Origin: Microbacterium lushaniae
GTDB lineage: Bacteria > Actinomycetota > Actinomycetes > Actinomycetales > Microbacteriaceae
Length of the DNA: 64,000 nt
Direction: 5' to 3'
Assembly: GCF_008727775.1 (NCBI RefSeq)
Contig: NZ_CP044232.1
Coordinates: 2,418,001 to 2,482,000 of the forward strand
Shown: positions 26,048-36,936 of the stretch, piece after piece
Numbering within the stretch: the first letter of the stretch is position 1
Layout of the letters: the number at the start of each line of letters is the position of its first letter
Translations under genes and position numbers: made by a program
Notes under the pieces: model-generated
Told to the model about the DNA's origin: nothing
The model's input: only the letters and a program-made list of their open reading frames with translations
Databases searched by the model: none

Positions 26048-27625
26048 TCAGGCGGGCTGCTCGACGCGGGGGAAGAGCGGGGACAGGCCGTTGACCGACG
26101 TGCCGGGCCGCAGGACGCCCCATCCGCCCGCCTCGCGCAGGGGCTGGTCCTGGATGCGGCCGAGGCTCTCGGCGGCGCCGAGGGCGATCCACAGCTTCTC
26201 GGTGGCGACGGGCATCACCGGCGACAGCAGCACCGCGAGGGCGCGCAGGCCCTCCGCCGCGGTGTACAGCACCGTGCCCAGGCGCGCGCGCTGCGCGTCG
26301 TCCTTGGCGAGGGCCCAGGGCTCGTTCTCGGTGATGTAGCCGTTCAGCTCCGTCACGATGGTCCAGATCGCGTGGATGGCCTCGTCGATGCGGAACCGCT
26401 CCATCGCCGCGTCGGCGGCGGCCGCGGCATCCGCGACGACGGTCTGGATGCGGCGGTCGGCGTCGGTGTACTCCCCCGGCGGCGGCACGATGCCCTCGTA
26501 GTACCGCTCGATCATCGCCACCGTGCGCGAGGCGAGGTTGCCGAAGCCGTTGGCGAGCTCTGCCTGGTAGCGGGCGGAGAGGTCCTCCCACGAGAACGAT
26601 CCGTCCTGCCCGAACGCGATCGCCGAGAGGAAGTAGAACCGGTAGGCGTCGGAGCCGAACACGTCGGTGATCTCGGTGGGTGCGATGCCGGTGAGCTTGG
26701 ACTTCGACATCTTCTCGCCGCCCACGAGCAGCCAGCCGTGCGCGAACACGCCGCGGGGCACCTCCAGGCCCGCCGCCATCAGCATCGCGGGCCAGATGAC
26801 GGCGTGGAAGCGGAGGATGTCCTTGCCCACGACGTGGTACGCCGGCCAGCGTCGGGCGAACTGCTCCGGATCGGTGCCGTAGCCCACGGCGGTGGCGTAG
26901 TTGAGCAGGGCGTCGACCCACACGTAGATGACGTGCGACTCGTCCCACGGCACGCGGATGCCCCAGTCGAAGGTCGAGCGGGAGATGGAAAGGTCTTTCA
27001 GGCCGTTCTTGACGAAGGAGATCACTTCGTTGCGCGCCGAGTCCGGGCGCAGGAAATCGGGCTCGTTCTTGTAGAGCTCGAGCAGCTTGTCCTGGAACTC
27101 GCTGAGCTTGAAGAAGTAGTTCTTCTCCTGCAGCAGCTCCAGGGGCTTGGAGTGGATGGCGCAGACCTTCAGGCCCTCGAACGCCCCCGTGCCGTCGACG
27201 ATCTCCGACTCCGGCTTGAACTCCTCGCACCCCACGCAGTACAGCGCCTCGTACTCCCCGGCGTAGATGTAGCCGGCGTCGTACAGGGTCTGGAAGAAGA
27301 CCTGCACGTTGCGCTCGTGGCGCTCCTGGGTGGTGCGGATGAAGTCGTCGTTGGCGACGTCGAGGGTCTCCAGCAGCGGGAACCACGACTCGGTCACGAG
27401 CTTGTCGACCCACTGCTGCGGCGTCACGCCGTTCGCGGCGGCCGCGCGCAGCATCTTCTGGCCGTGCTCGTCGGTGCCGGTGAGCATCCACGTGTCGTCG
27501 CCGGACTGCCGGTGCCAGCGCGCGAGGGTGTCCACGGCCACGGTCGTGTACCCGTGGCCGATGTGGGGCACGTCGCTCGGGTAGTAGATCGGCGTCGTGA
27601 TGTAGAAGGATCGGCCGGTGCTCAC
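26048..27625 (-). CDS. metG: Methionyl-tRNA synthetase
   Basis: 525 aa class I synthetase. HIGH motif in PHIGHGYTT, KMSKS in GEKMSKSKLTG. The connective peptide carries YCVGCEEF and CAIHSKP, which could bind one zinc. No C-terminal tRNA-binding (EMAP) extension is present, as usual in actinobacteria. The GTG start lies 6 nt after TAGAAT. Together with tatD it forms the first part of the housekeeping block. Confidence 0.97.
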   Translation of the reverse strand: MSTGRSFYITTPIYYPSDVPHIGHGYTTVAVDTLARWHRQSGDDTWMLTGTDEHGQKMLRAAAANGVTPQQWVDKLVTESWFPLLETLDVANDDFIRTTQERHERNVQVFFQTLYDAGYIYAGEYEALYCVGCEEFKPESEIVDGTGAFEGLKVCAIHSKPLELLQEKNYFFKLSEFQDKLLELYKNEPDFLRPDSARNEVISFVKNGLKDLSISRSTFDWGIRVPWDESHVIYVWVDALLNYATAVGYGTDPEQFARRWPAYHVVGKDILRFHAVIWPAMLMAAGLEVPRGVFAHGWLLVGGEKMSKSKLTGIAPTEITDVFGSDAYRFYFLSAIAFGQDGSFSWEDLSARYQAELANGFGNLASRTVAMIERYYEGIVPPPGEYTDADRRIQTVVADAAAAADAAMERFRIDEAIHAIWTIVTELNGYITENEPWALAKDDAQRARLGTVLYTAAEGLRALAVLLSPVMPVATEKLWIALGAAESLGRIQDQPLREAGGWGVLRPGTSVNGLSPLFPRVEQPA

Positions 27626-27637
27626 CTGAGGATTCTA
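27626..27637 (-). promoter_or_regulatory. Leaderless-type promoter for metG-tatD
   Basis: Coding strand TAGAAT (27637-27632), 6 nt, GTG 27625. Confidence 0.65.
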
Positions 27638-27695
27638 CGGGGGCCGGCGCGCGCGATCGGTCGTGTGACGCCGCGGCGTGACGACCGGCGCCGGG

Positions 27696-28514
27696 CTACG
27701 TGCGGGCCGTCAGCGCCGCCTGGTACAGCTCGCGGGAGGAATGACCGGTGTGGGCGGCGACTTCGGATGCCGCATCCTTCAGCCGCGCGCCGGTGGCCTT
27801 CAGTTCGAGCACCTGGGCGACGGCGTCGGGGAACGACGTCTCCCGCGGCGCGGCGCCGCCGACCACGAGGGCGATCTCGCCGCGGACGCCGCCCCGCGCC
27901 CATTCCGCCAGTTCTCCGAGCGACCCGCGCACGATCTCCTCGTGCAGCTTGGTCAGCTCGCGGCACACCGCGGCGGGCCGGTCCTCGCCGAAGGCGGCGG
28001 CGAGGTCGTCGAGCGTGGCGGCCAGGCGCGAGGGCGCCTCGAAGAACACCAGCGTGCGGGGCTCCGAGGCGAGCGCGGCCAGCGCCGCCCGCCGTTCGCC
28101 GGGTTTGCGCGGCGGGAAGCCTTCGAAGGCGAACCGGTCGGTGGGAAGGCCCGACACGGCCAGGGCCATCAGCACGGCGCTCGGGCCGGGGAGGGCGGTG
28201 ACCGTCACGCCGGCGCGGGCGGCCGCCGACACCAGGCCGTACCCGGGGTCGCTCACGGTGGGCATGCCCGCGTCGCTGAGGACGAGCACGTCGCGCTCGC
28301 GCGCGAGGGCGACCAGGTCGTCGGCGCGCTCCTTCTCGTTGTGGTCGTGCAGCGCGATCAGGCGCGGGCGGTTCTCCACCCCGAGGGCGGCGAGCAGTCG
28401 CTGGGTCGTGCGGGTGTCCTCGGCGGCGATGACCTCGACCGACGACAGCGCCTCGACCAGGCGGCGAGAGGCGTCGCCGAGATTGCCGATCGGCGTCGCA
28501 CCCAGGATGATCAC
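27696..28514 (-). CDS. rsmI: 16S rRNA (cytidine1402-2'-O)-methyltransferase
   Basis: 272 aa tetrapyrrole-methylase fold. Hallmarks: LGATPIGNLGDAS at the start, AAEDTRTTQRLL, SDAGMPTVSDPG, TALPGPSAVLMAL and FEGFPPRKPGER. It methylates C1402 in the ribosomal P site. The GTG start lies 6 nt after a -10 hexamer that overlaps the one for pmt on the other strand. Confidence 0.96.
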   Translation of the reverse strand: MIILGATPIGNLGDASRRLVEALSSVEVIAAEDTRTTQRLLAALGVENRPRLIALHDHNEKERADDLVALARERDVLVLSDAGMPTVSDPGYGLVSAAARAGVTVTALPGPSAVLMALAVSGLPTDRFAFEGFPPRKPGERRAALAALASEPRTLVFFEAPSRLAATLDDLAAAFGEDRPAAVCRELTKLHEEIVRGSLGELAEWARGGVRGEIALVVGGAAPRETSFPDAVAQVLELKATGARLKDAASEVAAHTGHSSRELYQAALTART

Positions 28515-28536
28515 GGCCCCAGCTTAGGCTGGGCGC
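28515..28536. promoter_or_regulatory. Overlapping bidirectional leaderless promoter of rsmI and pmt
   Basis: Minus strand TAAGCT (28526-28521), 6 nt, GTG 28514 (rsmI). Plus strand TAGGCT (28525-28530), 6 nt, GTG 28537 (pmt). The hexamers overlap by 2 bp inside the palindrome CCCAGCTTAGGCTGGG (28518-28533). Only 22 bp separate the two start codons. Confidence 0.75.
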
Positions 28537-30135
28537 GTGACGTCGACCGCCGAGCATCCGCCCACCGCAGCGGCCTCGACGCGGCTGGAGCGATGGCGGT
28601 CGCGCGTGCACGCCGACCCCGCCCGATCACGCCTCTTCGCCTGGCTCGCGCCGGCGCTGGTGACACTGCTGGCCGGCGTGCTGCGGTTCGCGGGGCTGGG
28701 GCATCCGGAGTCCATCGTCTTCGACGAGACCTACTACGTGAAGGACTCCTGGAGCCAGTGGGTGCTCGGCTACCCGTCGAGCTGGCCCGCCGACGCCGAC
28801 GCGAGGTTCGTCGCCGGCGAGACCGACATCTTCACCGCCACCGGCAGCTACGTCGTGCATCCGCCGCTGGGCCGCATCCTCATCGCCGCGGGAATGGCCC
28901 TGTTCGGCCCCGACTCCTCCACCGGATGGCGCTTCTCGGTGGCGGTGCTGGGCACCGCGAGCGTGCTCGTGCTGTACTTCCTCGCCCACGCGCTGACCCG
29001 TTCGCGCCTGTTCGCCACGGTCGCCGCGTTCCTCCTCGCCATCGACGGGGTGGCGATCGTGATGAGCCGCATCGCGCTGCTGGATGGCATCCTGACCTTC
29101 TTCGTGCTGCTGGCGTTCTGGTTCGCCGCGCTCGACCGGCGCGGATCGCTCGACCGTCTCGCCGCGCTGGTGACCGCGCGCGCCGGTGACCCACCCGACG
29201 GGCGCCTGAGGTGGGGGCCGGTGCTGTGGGCGCGGCCGTGGCTGGTCGCTGCGGGGGCTGCGGCGGGGGCGGCCACGGCGGTGAAGTGGTCGGGGCTGTA
29301 CGTCCTGGCCGCGATCGGCCTGTATGCCGTCGTCACCGACGCGCTCGCCCGCCGCCGTGCCGGCGTCCGGATGTGGCCCGCCGACGCCGCGCTGCGGCAG
29401 GGGCCGGCGTCGTTCCTGCTCCTCGTGCCCATCGCCGCGGTCGTGTACGTCGCGTCCTGGACCGGCTGGCTCGCCAGCGATGGCGGCTATTCGCGGCACG
29501 CCGTGGACGCCACCCCCGCCACCGGGGTGTGGGCGTGGGTGCCGCTGGCCCTGCAGAACCTGTGGGCCTACCACCAGTCCATCTACGCGTTCCATGTGGG
29601 CCTGACCACGCCGCACGGATATGCGAGCCCCGCGTGGCAGTGGCCCCTGCTGGTGCGGCCGACGTCGATGCACTGGCAGCAGGATGCCGCCGGCACCGCC
29701 GGCTGCGGGCTGCCGGCCGGGTGCACGGAGTCCATCTCGAGCCTGCCCAACCCCATCGCGTGGTGGGCGGGGGTGGCTGCGGCCGTCTTCCTCGCCGTGC
29801 GCTTCGTCATGGTGCGCGACTGGCGGTACGCGTTCGTCCTGACCGGCCTGGCCGCCACGTACGGGCCGTGGCTGCTGTACCCCGACCGCACGATCTTCCA
29901 GTTCTACACGGTCGTGATGGTGCCGTTCCTCCTGCTCGCGCTGACCTTCGCGCTGCGCGAGATCGCCGGCCCACCTACGGCTCCCCTGGCCCGCCGGCTC
30001 AGCGGGCAGCGGGTGGTGGTGGTGTTCCTCGTCGTGGTGACGCTCGTCTCGGCCTTCTGGTACCCCGTGTGGACGGGCCTGCCGGTGGCGTACGACTTCT
30101 GGCGCCTGCACAACTGGCTGCCCACGTGGGTCTAA
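28537..30135 (+). CDS. pmt: Polyprenyl-phosphate-mannose protein O-mannosyltransferase
   Basis: 532 aa GT39 membrane enzyme with about ten helices. The catalytic acidic pair lies in the first outside loop ([11 protein letters not shown]); later [12 protein letters not shown] and [12 protein letters not shown] are typical. It moves mannose from polyprenyl-phosphate onto secreted proteins. Adjacent and divergent to rsmI, as in mycobacteria (Rv1002c/Rv1003). Its stop overlaps the convergent thioredoxin-domain gene by 4 bp. Confidence 0.95.
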   Translation: MTSTAEHPPTAAASTRLERWRSRVHADPARSRLFAWLAPALVTLLAGVLRFAGLGHPESIVFDETYYVKDSWSQWVLGYPSSWPADADARFVAGETDIFTATGSYVVHPPLGRILIAAGMALFGPDSSTGWRFSVAVLGTASVLVLYFLAHALTRSRLFATVAAFLLAIDGVAIVMSRIALLDGILTFFVLLAFWFAALDRRGSLDRLAALVTARAGDPPDGRLRWGPVLWARPWLVAAGAAAGAATAVKWSGLYVLAAIGLYAVVTDALARRRAGVRMWPADAALRQGPASFLLLVPIAAVVYVASWTGWLASDGGYSRHAVDATPATGVWAWVPLALQNLWAYHQSIYAFHVGLTTPHGYASPAWQWPLLVRPTSMHWQQDAAGTAGCGLPAGCTESISSLPNPIAWWAGVAAAVFLAVRFVMVRDWRYAFVLTGLAATYGPWLLYPDRTIFQFYTVVMVPFLLLALTFALREIAGPPTAPLARRLSGQRVVVVFLVVVTLVSAFWYPVWTGLPVAYDFWRLHNWLPTWV

Positions 30136-31961
30136 CCGAGCTGATCCGGATCGGTCACCGGGAGCCGGCACGCGAATCCGCGGCAGTCGTACGCAGTCGT
30201 GCGCCCATCCAGCGCCGTCTTCCCCTCGAACAGCGACAGCCCCGCTGCGGCCAGGGCCTCGGCCTGCTCGGGTGAGACGAGCGCGACGATGTCGGCCCGG
30301 ATGCGGCGGGCGCGCTGTGCCAGCGGGGCGCCGGGGTCGCCCACCACGACGAGCTGATGCGGCGCTTCGGCGAGCGCGGCGGCGACCTGCAGCAGCGCAC
30401 CGTGCGCGATGGGGGCGGCGAGGGCTGCGGGAGCGGCGGCCTTCACGAGCGTGACCGCGACGGAGCGGTAGCGGTCGCCGGCCCCGGCCTGCCACAGCGC
30501 GAGCGCCGCGGCGGCGAGCGCCGACGGCCCCGACGGCGCGGCGCCGTCGCTGGGCACGCCGGCGGTCTGCACCCCCTGCGCCACCAGCACGGGGTCTCCC
30601 CCTCCGGGCGCCTCGATCGTGCCGTCCTCCTCCACGCAGGCGTCGACGAGCTCGCGAGCGCGCACGGCGTAGGCCGGCTCGCCGGTGGCCAGCGCCAGCG
30701 CCAGAAGCCCGCGCGCGAGGCCGCCGTAGTCTTCGAGGGTGGCCGGGGCGGAGGAGACGATCTCATCCAGCGACGCACGGCGGAGCATCCCGTCGGCCCC
30801 GAGGTTGGTCTCCAGCACCGCATCCGCCGCCCAGCGCGCCGCCTCCAGGAATCGGGCGTCGCCGAGTACGGCTCCCGCGCGGGCCAGCGCGGCGATCGCG
30901 TGCCCGTTCCAGCCCGTGACGATCTTGCCGTCCAGCGCCGGGGGCTGAAGCCCCGCACGTCCCTCGGCGTCGCGGGCGTAGTAGCCGCCCTCGCTGCGGG
31001 CGCCGTCGATGATCGACTCGGAGTCCTGCGCGGCGGCGATCCCGCCGCTGGGCTGCTGCAGCACGTCGACGAGGAAGCGCGCCGCGTCGCGCGCGATGTC
31101 GTCCTCGCCCACGTCCAGGGCCGCATCGATCAGGCCGGCGTTGTCGGTGAGCATGCGCTCGTAGTGGGGCACCGTCCAGTCGCGCCGCGTCGCGTAGCGG
31201 AAGAATCCGCCCTCGACGGGATCGTGCAGTTCGGAGTCGGCCATCGCCCGCAACGCGCGACGGGCGACGTCCGCGGCATCCGGGGCCGCCTCGGCGAGCG
31301 CCTCGCACGCGAGGAAGCGCAGCACCGGGACGTTGGGGAACTTCGGGCTCTCCATCCCGAGCCCGGCGGCGAAACCGCCGTGCTCGCGGTCCTCGGCTGC
31401 GGCGACACCGCGCGCGGCGGCGGCGAGCTCGTCCAGCGACGGCGGCGCGTCGGCGCCCGGTGCCGCCGCGCCGGCGATCGCCTGACGCAGCGCCTCGCCG
31501 GTGCGCTCGACCTCCTCGCGGCGCTGCGTCCACGCCTCGCGCACCGCGGCCAGCACGTCGCGGAAGGCCGGCAGCCCGCCGCGGGCCTCGTCCGGCCAGT
31601 ACGTTCCCGCGTAGAAGACCGCTCCGCGCGGGGTCGTGAACACCGTCAGCGGCCACCCGAGGTTGCGCGTGAAGGCGGAGGCGGCGTCGAGGTACGCCGC
31701 ATCCACGTCCGGATGCTCCTCACGGTCGACCTTGATCGCCACGAATCCGTCGTTGATGATCGCGGCGGTGGCGTCGTCGGCGAAGGACTCCCGCGCCATG
31801 ACATGGCACCAGTGGCACGTGGAGTAGCCGATCGACACGAGCACCGGCACGTCGCGGCGCTCGGCCTCGGCGAACGCCTCCGGCCCCCACGGGTACCACG
31901 CGACCGGGTTGGCCGCGTGGAGCCGCAGGTAGGGGCTGGAGGCGTTCGCGAGGCGGTTCAG
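30132..31961 (-). CDS. Thioredoxin-domain / six-hairpin protein (YyaL, spermatogenesis-20 family)
   Basis: 609 aa. The N-terminal thioredoxin-like domain begins [25 protein letters not shown] (residues 3-27, of which NPVAWYPWG is the most conserved) and has [11 protein letters not shown]. The rest is an alpha/alpha barrel. The family N-terminus is only complete if translation starts at CTG 31961: no ATG, GTG or TTG occurs between the upstream in-frame stop and that codon. GAGGTGA, an excellent Shine-Dalgarno, lies upstream inside the end of the aldo/keto reductase gene. A GTG at 31850 would delete the first 37 residues. Function unclear; the family is widespread and often annotated as a glucosidase-like or redox protein. 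Confidence 0.88.
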   Translation of the reverse strand: MNRLANASSPYLRLHAANPVAWYPWGPEAFAEAERRDVPVLVSIGYSTCHWCHVMARESFADDATAAIINDGFVAIKVDREEHPDVDAAYLDAASAFTRNLGWPLTVFTTPRGAVFYAGTYWPDEARGGLPAFRDVLAAVREAWTQRREEVERTGEALRQAIAGAAAPGADAPPSLDELAAAARGVAAAEDREHGGFAAGLGMESPKFPNVPVLRFLACEALAEAAPDAADVARRALRAMADSELHDPVEGGFFRYATRRDWTVPHYERMLTDNAGLIDAALDVGEDDIARDAARFLVDVLQQPSGGIAAAQDSESIIDGARSEGGYYARDAEGRAGLQPPALDGKIVTGWNGHAIAALARAGAVLGDARFLEAARWAADAVLETNLGADGMLRRASLDEIVSSAPATLEDYGGLARGLLALALATGEPAYAVRARELVDACVEEDGTIEAPGGGDPVLVAQGVQTAGVPSDGAAPSGPSALAAAALALWQAGAGDRYRSVAVTLVKAAAPAALAAPIAHGALLQVAAALAEAPHQLVVVGDPGAPLAQRARRIRADIVALVSPEQAEALAAAGLSLFEGKTALDGRTTAYDCRGFACRLPVTDPDQLG

Positions 31962-31962
31962 C

Positions 31963-32811
<849 letters not shown>

Positions 32812-32881
32812 GGAGCGGCCCCGGCCGCCGCGTCCGGGGGTTGACGCGCCGCCCGCTGCTCGCCCACGGGTCCGCCGCACG

Positions 32882-32948
32882 CGAGACACCACATTCCGGC
32901 TGAGACACCCTGCGGCGCGCGGCGTCTCAGCCGGAATGTGGTGTCTCG
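32882..32948. repeat. 67-nt four-box dyad element, copy A3
   Basis: CGAGAC at 32882, TGAGAC at 32901, GTCTCA at 32924, GTCTCG at 32943. The two 28-nt arms pair with a single mismatch around an 11-nt loop. Boxes match A1/A2 but the 13-nt cores between boxes are different. Unlike the others it lies between divergent genes. Confidence 0.85.
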
Positions 32949-32971
32949 GGAATGGCGCGGCGGCGGCGGGA

Positions 32972-32985
32972 TACGATCGGAGGCT
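32972..32985 (+). promoter_or_regulatory. Short-leader or leaderless promoter for hrpA
   Basis: TACGAT (32972-32977) is 8 nt before GTG 32986. GGAGG (32979-32983) is only 2 nt from the GTG, too close for a normal Shine-Dalgarno. Confidence 0.5.
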
Positions 32986-35900
32986 GTGTCCGCGCCCGAA
33001 CCCGTCATCGCCTACCCGCCGGAGCTGCCCGTCAGCGCCGCCCGGGAGGAGATCGCGCGCGCCATCGCCGAGAACCAGGTCGTGATCGTGGCCGGCGCCA
33101 CCGGCTCGGGCAAGACGACGCAGCTGCCGAAGATCTGCCTCGAGCTCGGCCGCACCAGCATCGCCCACACCCAGCCCCGCCGGATCGCCGCGCGCACGAT
33201 CGCCGAACGCATCGCGGAAGAGATGCAGGTGCCGCTGGGCACCACGGTCGGCTACAAGGTGCGCTTCACCGACAACGTCTCCGCCGACACCCGCGTCGCG
33301 CTCGTGACCGACGGCATCCTGCTCAACGAGATCCACCGCGACCGGCTGCTGCGCCGCTACGACACGATCATCATCGACGAGGCCCACGAGCGGTCGCTGA
33401 ACATCGACTTCCTCCTCGGCTACCTCCGCCGCATCCTGCCCGAGCGGCCGGAGCTGAAGGTCATCGTGACGTCGGCGACGATCGACCCGCAGAGCTTCGC
33501 GAAGCACTTCGCGGATGCGGCGGATCGCCCGGCGCCGATCGTGGAGGTGTCCGGCCGCACCTACCCGGTCGACATCCGCTACCGCCCGCTCGTGCCCGAC
33601 GGCGCGGCCGACGACGACGCGGACGAGGTGGGCGGCATCGTCGCGGCGCTGCGCGAACTCGACCGCGAGCCGCCGGGCGACGTGCTCGTCTTCCTCCCCG
33701 GCGAGGCGGAGATCCGCGATGCCGCCGACGCCGTGCGCGGCGCGTATGCGAAGGATGCCGCGCCCACCGAGGTGCTCCCCCTCTACGGACGCCTGTCCTC
33801 GGCCGAACAGCACCGCGTGTTCGAGCCGTCCCGCGTGGCGGGCGTGCGACGGCGGATCATCCTGGCCACCAACGTCGCCGAGACGAGTCTGACCGTCCCC
33901 GGCATCCGCTACGTCGTCGACACCGGGACCGCGCGCATCTCGCGCTACAGCGCGCGCTCGAAGATCCAGCGCCTGCCGATCGAGGCGGTGTCGCAGGCCT
34001 CCGCGCAGCAGCGCTCGGGCCGTGCGGGCCGCACGGCCCCGGGCGTGGCCATCCGCCTCTACTCCGAGGAGGACTTCACCCGCCGGCCGGAGTACACCGA
34101 GCCCGAGGTCCTGCGCACGTCGCTGGCGTCGGTGCTGCTGCAGATGCTCGCCCTCGGGTTCGGCGACATTGCGGCGTTCCCCTTCCTCACCAAGCCCGAT
34201 TCGCGCGGCGTCAAGGCGGCCGGCGACCTGCTCACCGAGCTCGGCGCCATCACCGTGCCGGGCGGACGCAGCGGCGACAACCCCAGGCTCACGAAGATCG
34301 GCCGCGAGATCGCGCGCCTGCCGATCGACCCCCGTTTCGCGCGGATGCTGCTGGAGGCCCGCGAGAACGGCACGCTCGGCGAGGTGCTGCCCATCGTGGC
34401 GGGTCTGTCCATCCAGGACGTCCGCGAACGACCCGAGGAGCGCCGCGAGGAGGCCGACCGCCTGCACGCGCGGTTCGCCGATCCCACGAGCGACTTCCTC
34501 ACGCTGCTGAACCTGTGGAACCACCTGCAGGAGAAGCAGGCCGAGCTCGGCTCCAGCGCCTTCCGGCGGCTGTGCCGCAGCGAGTTCCTCAACTACGTCC
34601 GGGTGCGGGAGTGGGTGGACGTGCACCGGCAGCTGCGCTCCGTGCTCGGCGGTCCGCGCTCCTCGCGGGAGGCCGGCCCCGACGGGCATGAGGCGGGAGA
34701 CGCCATCCACCGGGCGATCCTGGCCGGCCTGCTGTCGCAGATCGGCATCCTCGACCCGCGCACCGCGAACCCGCCGAAAGACCGCCGTACGCCCAAGGCG
34801 CCCGCCGACGGGCGCCCCGCCAAGGGCGAGTACATCGGAGCGCGCGGCGCGCGCTTCGCGATCTTCCCCGGTTCGGGCCTGCGCAAGAAGCGGCCGCACG
34901 CGGTGATGGCCGCCGAGCTGGTGGAGACCTCACGGCTGTTCGCCCGCACCGTCGCCGCGATCGATCCGGCGTGGGCGGAGGAGCTCGCCGGCGACCTCGC
35001 GAAGCGCTCGCTGAGCGAACCGCACTGGTCCAAGAGCGCCGGTGCCGCATCGGCGTACGAGAAGATCACGCTGTTCGGCGTGGAGATCGTGCCGCGCCGC
35101 CGCGTGCAGCTGGCCCGCTTCGACCGGCCGCTCGCGCGCGAGATGTTCCTGCGCCACGCGCTCGTCGAGGACGAATGGGATGCGGCGGCCCTGGACAAGC
35201 GGCTCACGGCGTTCCTGCGCCGCAACGCCGAGCAGCGCCGGCGGCTGGAGAAGATCGAAGAGCGCGAGCGGCGCCGCGACATCCTCGTCGGGGACGAGGC
35301 GGTGTTCGCGTTCTACGACGCCCGCGTCCCCGCCGACGTGTTCGACGTGCGCTCGTTCGAACGGTGGTGGCGCGAGGCCGCGGCACGCACGCCGCACCTG
35401 CTCGACCTCACCGAGGCCGACCTCACCGGTGACGCCGCGCGCGCCGACGACCGGGGCTTCCCCTCACGGTGGCGGCAGGGCGATCAGACGCTGTCGCTGT
35501 CGTACCGCTTCGAACCCGGCGCCCCCGACGACGGCCTCACGGTGCTCGTGCCGCTGGCCCTCCTCGCCCAGCTGCGGCCGGACGGGTTCGACTGGCAGGT
35601 GCCGGGTCTGCGCGACCAGCTCGTGACTGCGCTGCTGCGCGCCCTCCCGAAGGCGATCCGCCGCAACGTCGTCCCCGCCGCCGACTGGGCCGAGCGGTTC
35701 TCGGCGGAGCTCGTCGGCCGGGGCCCCGAAGACACCGACGGGCTGCCGGCGACGAGCCTCGTCGAAGCCCTCGCCGCGCAGGTGCAGCGGGTCGCGAATC
35801 AGCCGGTGCGCGCATCCGACTTCGACCTCGAGCGCGTGCCCGGGCACCTCCTGCCGACCTTCCGCGCCGTCGACGCGCGCGGACGCACCGCCGGCAGCGA

Positions 35901-36912
35901 CCGTGACCTGGCCGCCCTGCAGGCGCGCCTGGCGGACCGCGCGCGCTCGAGCGTCGCCGCGACGATCGAGCGGAGCACGGCGCGGGTCGCGGCGGCGACG
36001 GCTCCCGGGTCAGCCGCCGCGTTCCCCGCGCGCGCCGGCGTCACCGGCTGGGATTTCGGCGACCTGCCCGACGTCGTAGACACCAGGGTGGCGGGCGGCG
36101 TCGTGCGCGGCTACCCCGCCGTCGTCGACGACGGCGCGAGCGTGTCGCTGCGGCTGGAGACCACGCCCGCGGATGCGGTGCGCCTCACTCGTGCGGGCGT
36201 GCGTCGCCTGCTCCTCCTGGCCGTCGCCTCCCCCGCCGCGTACGTGCTCGAGCACCTCACCTCGACGGAGAAGCTCGCCCTCGCCGCATCCCCGTACCCC
36301 AACGCCAAGGCGCTCATCGAAGACGCGCGCGTCGCCGTGGCCGATGCGGTGCTGGAGCGGGAGGCGCCCGCGGGCGTGCGCACGCGCGCGGCGTTCGAGG
36401 CGGTGCGCGACCGCCTGTCGGCCGTCGTCGTGGACGACACCTTCGCGGCGGTGTCGCTGGCGGCCCGAGTGCTCTCGGCCGCGCGGGAGGTCGACCGCGC
36501 GCTCAAGGGGCAGAGCTCCATGGCGCTCCTGGGCGCGCTGGGGGACGTGCGGGCGCAACTGGGCGGCCTCGTCTTCCCCGGGTTCGTCTCGGCCATCGGC
36601 CTCACGCGCCTGGCGCACGTGCCGCGGTACCTCGCGGGGGCGCTCGAGCGCTTGCAGACCCTCCCCGACAACCCGGGGCGCGACCGGCAGCGGCAGAACG
36701 AGTACGAACGAGCCGCCGCCCTGTACGCCGAAGCGGGCGGGACGATCCCGCCCGCCCCCGGCACCCCCGCCGGCCTCGTGCACGCCCGGTGGCTGCTGGA
36801 GGAGCTGCGCGTGAGCCTGTTCGCGCAGCGCCTGGGCACCGCCGAGGCGGTCTCGCCGCAGCGCATCGCGAAGGCGCTGCGCGAGGCGGGCGCCCCGGCC
36901 GCCCGCGGGTAG
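32986..36912 (+). CDS. hrpA: ATP-dependent RNA helicase HrpA
   Basis: 1308 aa DEAH/RHA helicase. GATGSGKTT (37-45), TQPRRIAARTIA, DEAH at 131-134, VTSATID, TNVAETSLTVPGI and QRSGRAGRTAPG are all present. A helicase-associated/OB region and the long DUF3418 C-terminal half follow, as in full-length HrpA (about 1300 aa). HrpA resolves stalled or collided ribosomes in E. coli; that role is assumed here. GTG 32986 was chosen because the longer frame to 32938 runs into the dyad element. Confidence 0.95.
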   Translation: MSAPEPVIAYPPELPVSAAREEIARAIAENQVVIVAGATGSGKTTQLPKICLELGRTSIAHTQPRRIAARTIAERIAEEMQVPLGTTVGYKVRFTDNVSADTRVALVTDGILLNEIHRDRLLRRYDTIIIDEAHERSLNIDFLLGYLRRILPERPELKVIVTSATIDPQSFAKHFADAADRPAPIVEVSGRTYPVDIRYRPLVPDGAADDDADEVGGIVAALRELDREPPGDVLVFLPGEAEIRDAADAVRGAYAKDAAPTEVLPLYGRLSSAEQHRVFEPSRVAGVRRRIILATNVAETSLTVPGIRYVVDTGTARISRYSARSKIQRLPIEAVSQASAQQRSGRAGRTAPGVAIRLYSEEDFTRRPEYTEPEVLRTSLASVLLQMLALGFGDIAAFPFLTKPDSRGVKAAGDLLTELGAITVPGGRSGDNPRLTKIGREIARLPIDPRFARMLLEARENGTLGEVLPIVAGLSIQDVRERPEERREEADRLHARFADPTSDFLTLLNLWNHLQEKQAELGSSAFRRLCRSEFLNYVRVREWVDVHRQLRSVLGGPRSSREAGPDGHEAGDAIHRAILAGLLSQIGILDPRTANPPKDRRTPKAPADGRPAKGEYIGARGARFAIFPGSGLRKKRPHAVMAAELVETSRLFARTVAAIDPAWAEELAGDLAKRSLSEPHWSKSAGAASAYEKITLFGVEIVPRRRVQLARFDRPLAREMFLRHALVEDEWDAAALDKRLTAFLRRNAEQRRRLEKIEERERRRDILVGDEAVFAFYDARVPADVFDVRSFERWWREAAARTPHLLDLTEADLTGDAARADDRGFPSRWRQGDQTLSLSYRFEPGAPDDGLTVLVPLALLAQLRPDGFDWQVPGLRDQLVTALLRALPKAIRRNVVPAADWAERFSAELVGRGPEDTDGLPATSLVEALAAQVQRVANQPVRASDFDLERVPGHLLPTFRAVDARGRTAGSDRDLAALQARLADRARSSVAATIERSTARVAAATAPGSAAAFPARAGVTGWDFGDLPDVVDTRVAGGVVRGYPAVVDDGASVSLRLETTPADAVRLTRAGVRRLLLLAVASPAAYVLEHLTSTEKLALAASPYPNAKALIEDARVAVADAVLEREAPAGVRTRAAFEAVRDRLSAVVVDDTFAAVSLAARVLSAAREVDRALKGQSSMALLGALGDVRAQLGGLVFPGFVSAIGLTRLAHVPRYLAGALERLQTLPDNPGRDRQRQNEYERAAALYAEAGGTIPPAPGTPAGLVHARWLLEELRVSLFAQRLGTAEAVSPQRIAKALREAGAPAARG

Positions 36913-36936
36913 GCTCGGCGGCGGAAAGGGGACGCC

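Noticed and set aside
31850..31852. GTG 31850 as start of the YyaL-family gene
   Set aside because: It would remove the conserved [19 protein letters not shown] segment.
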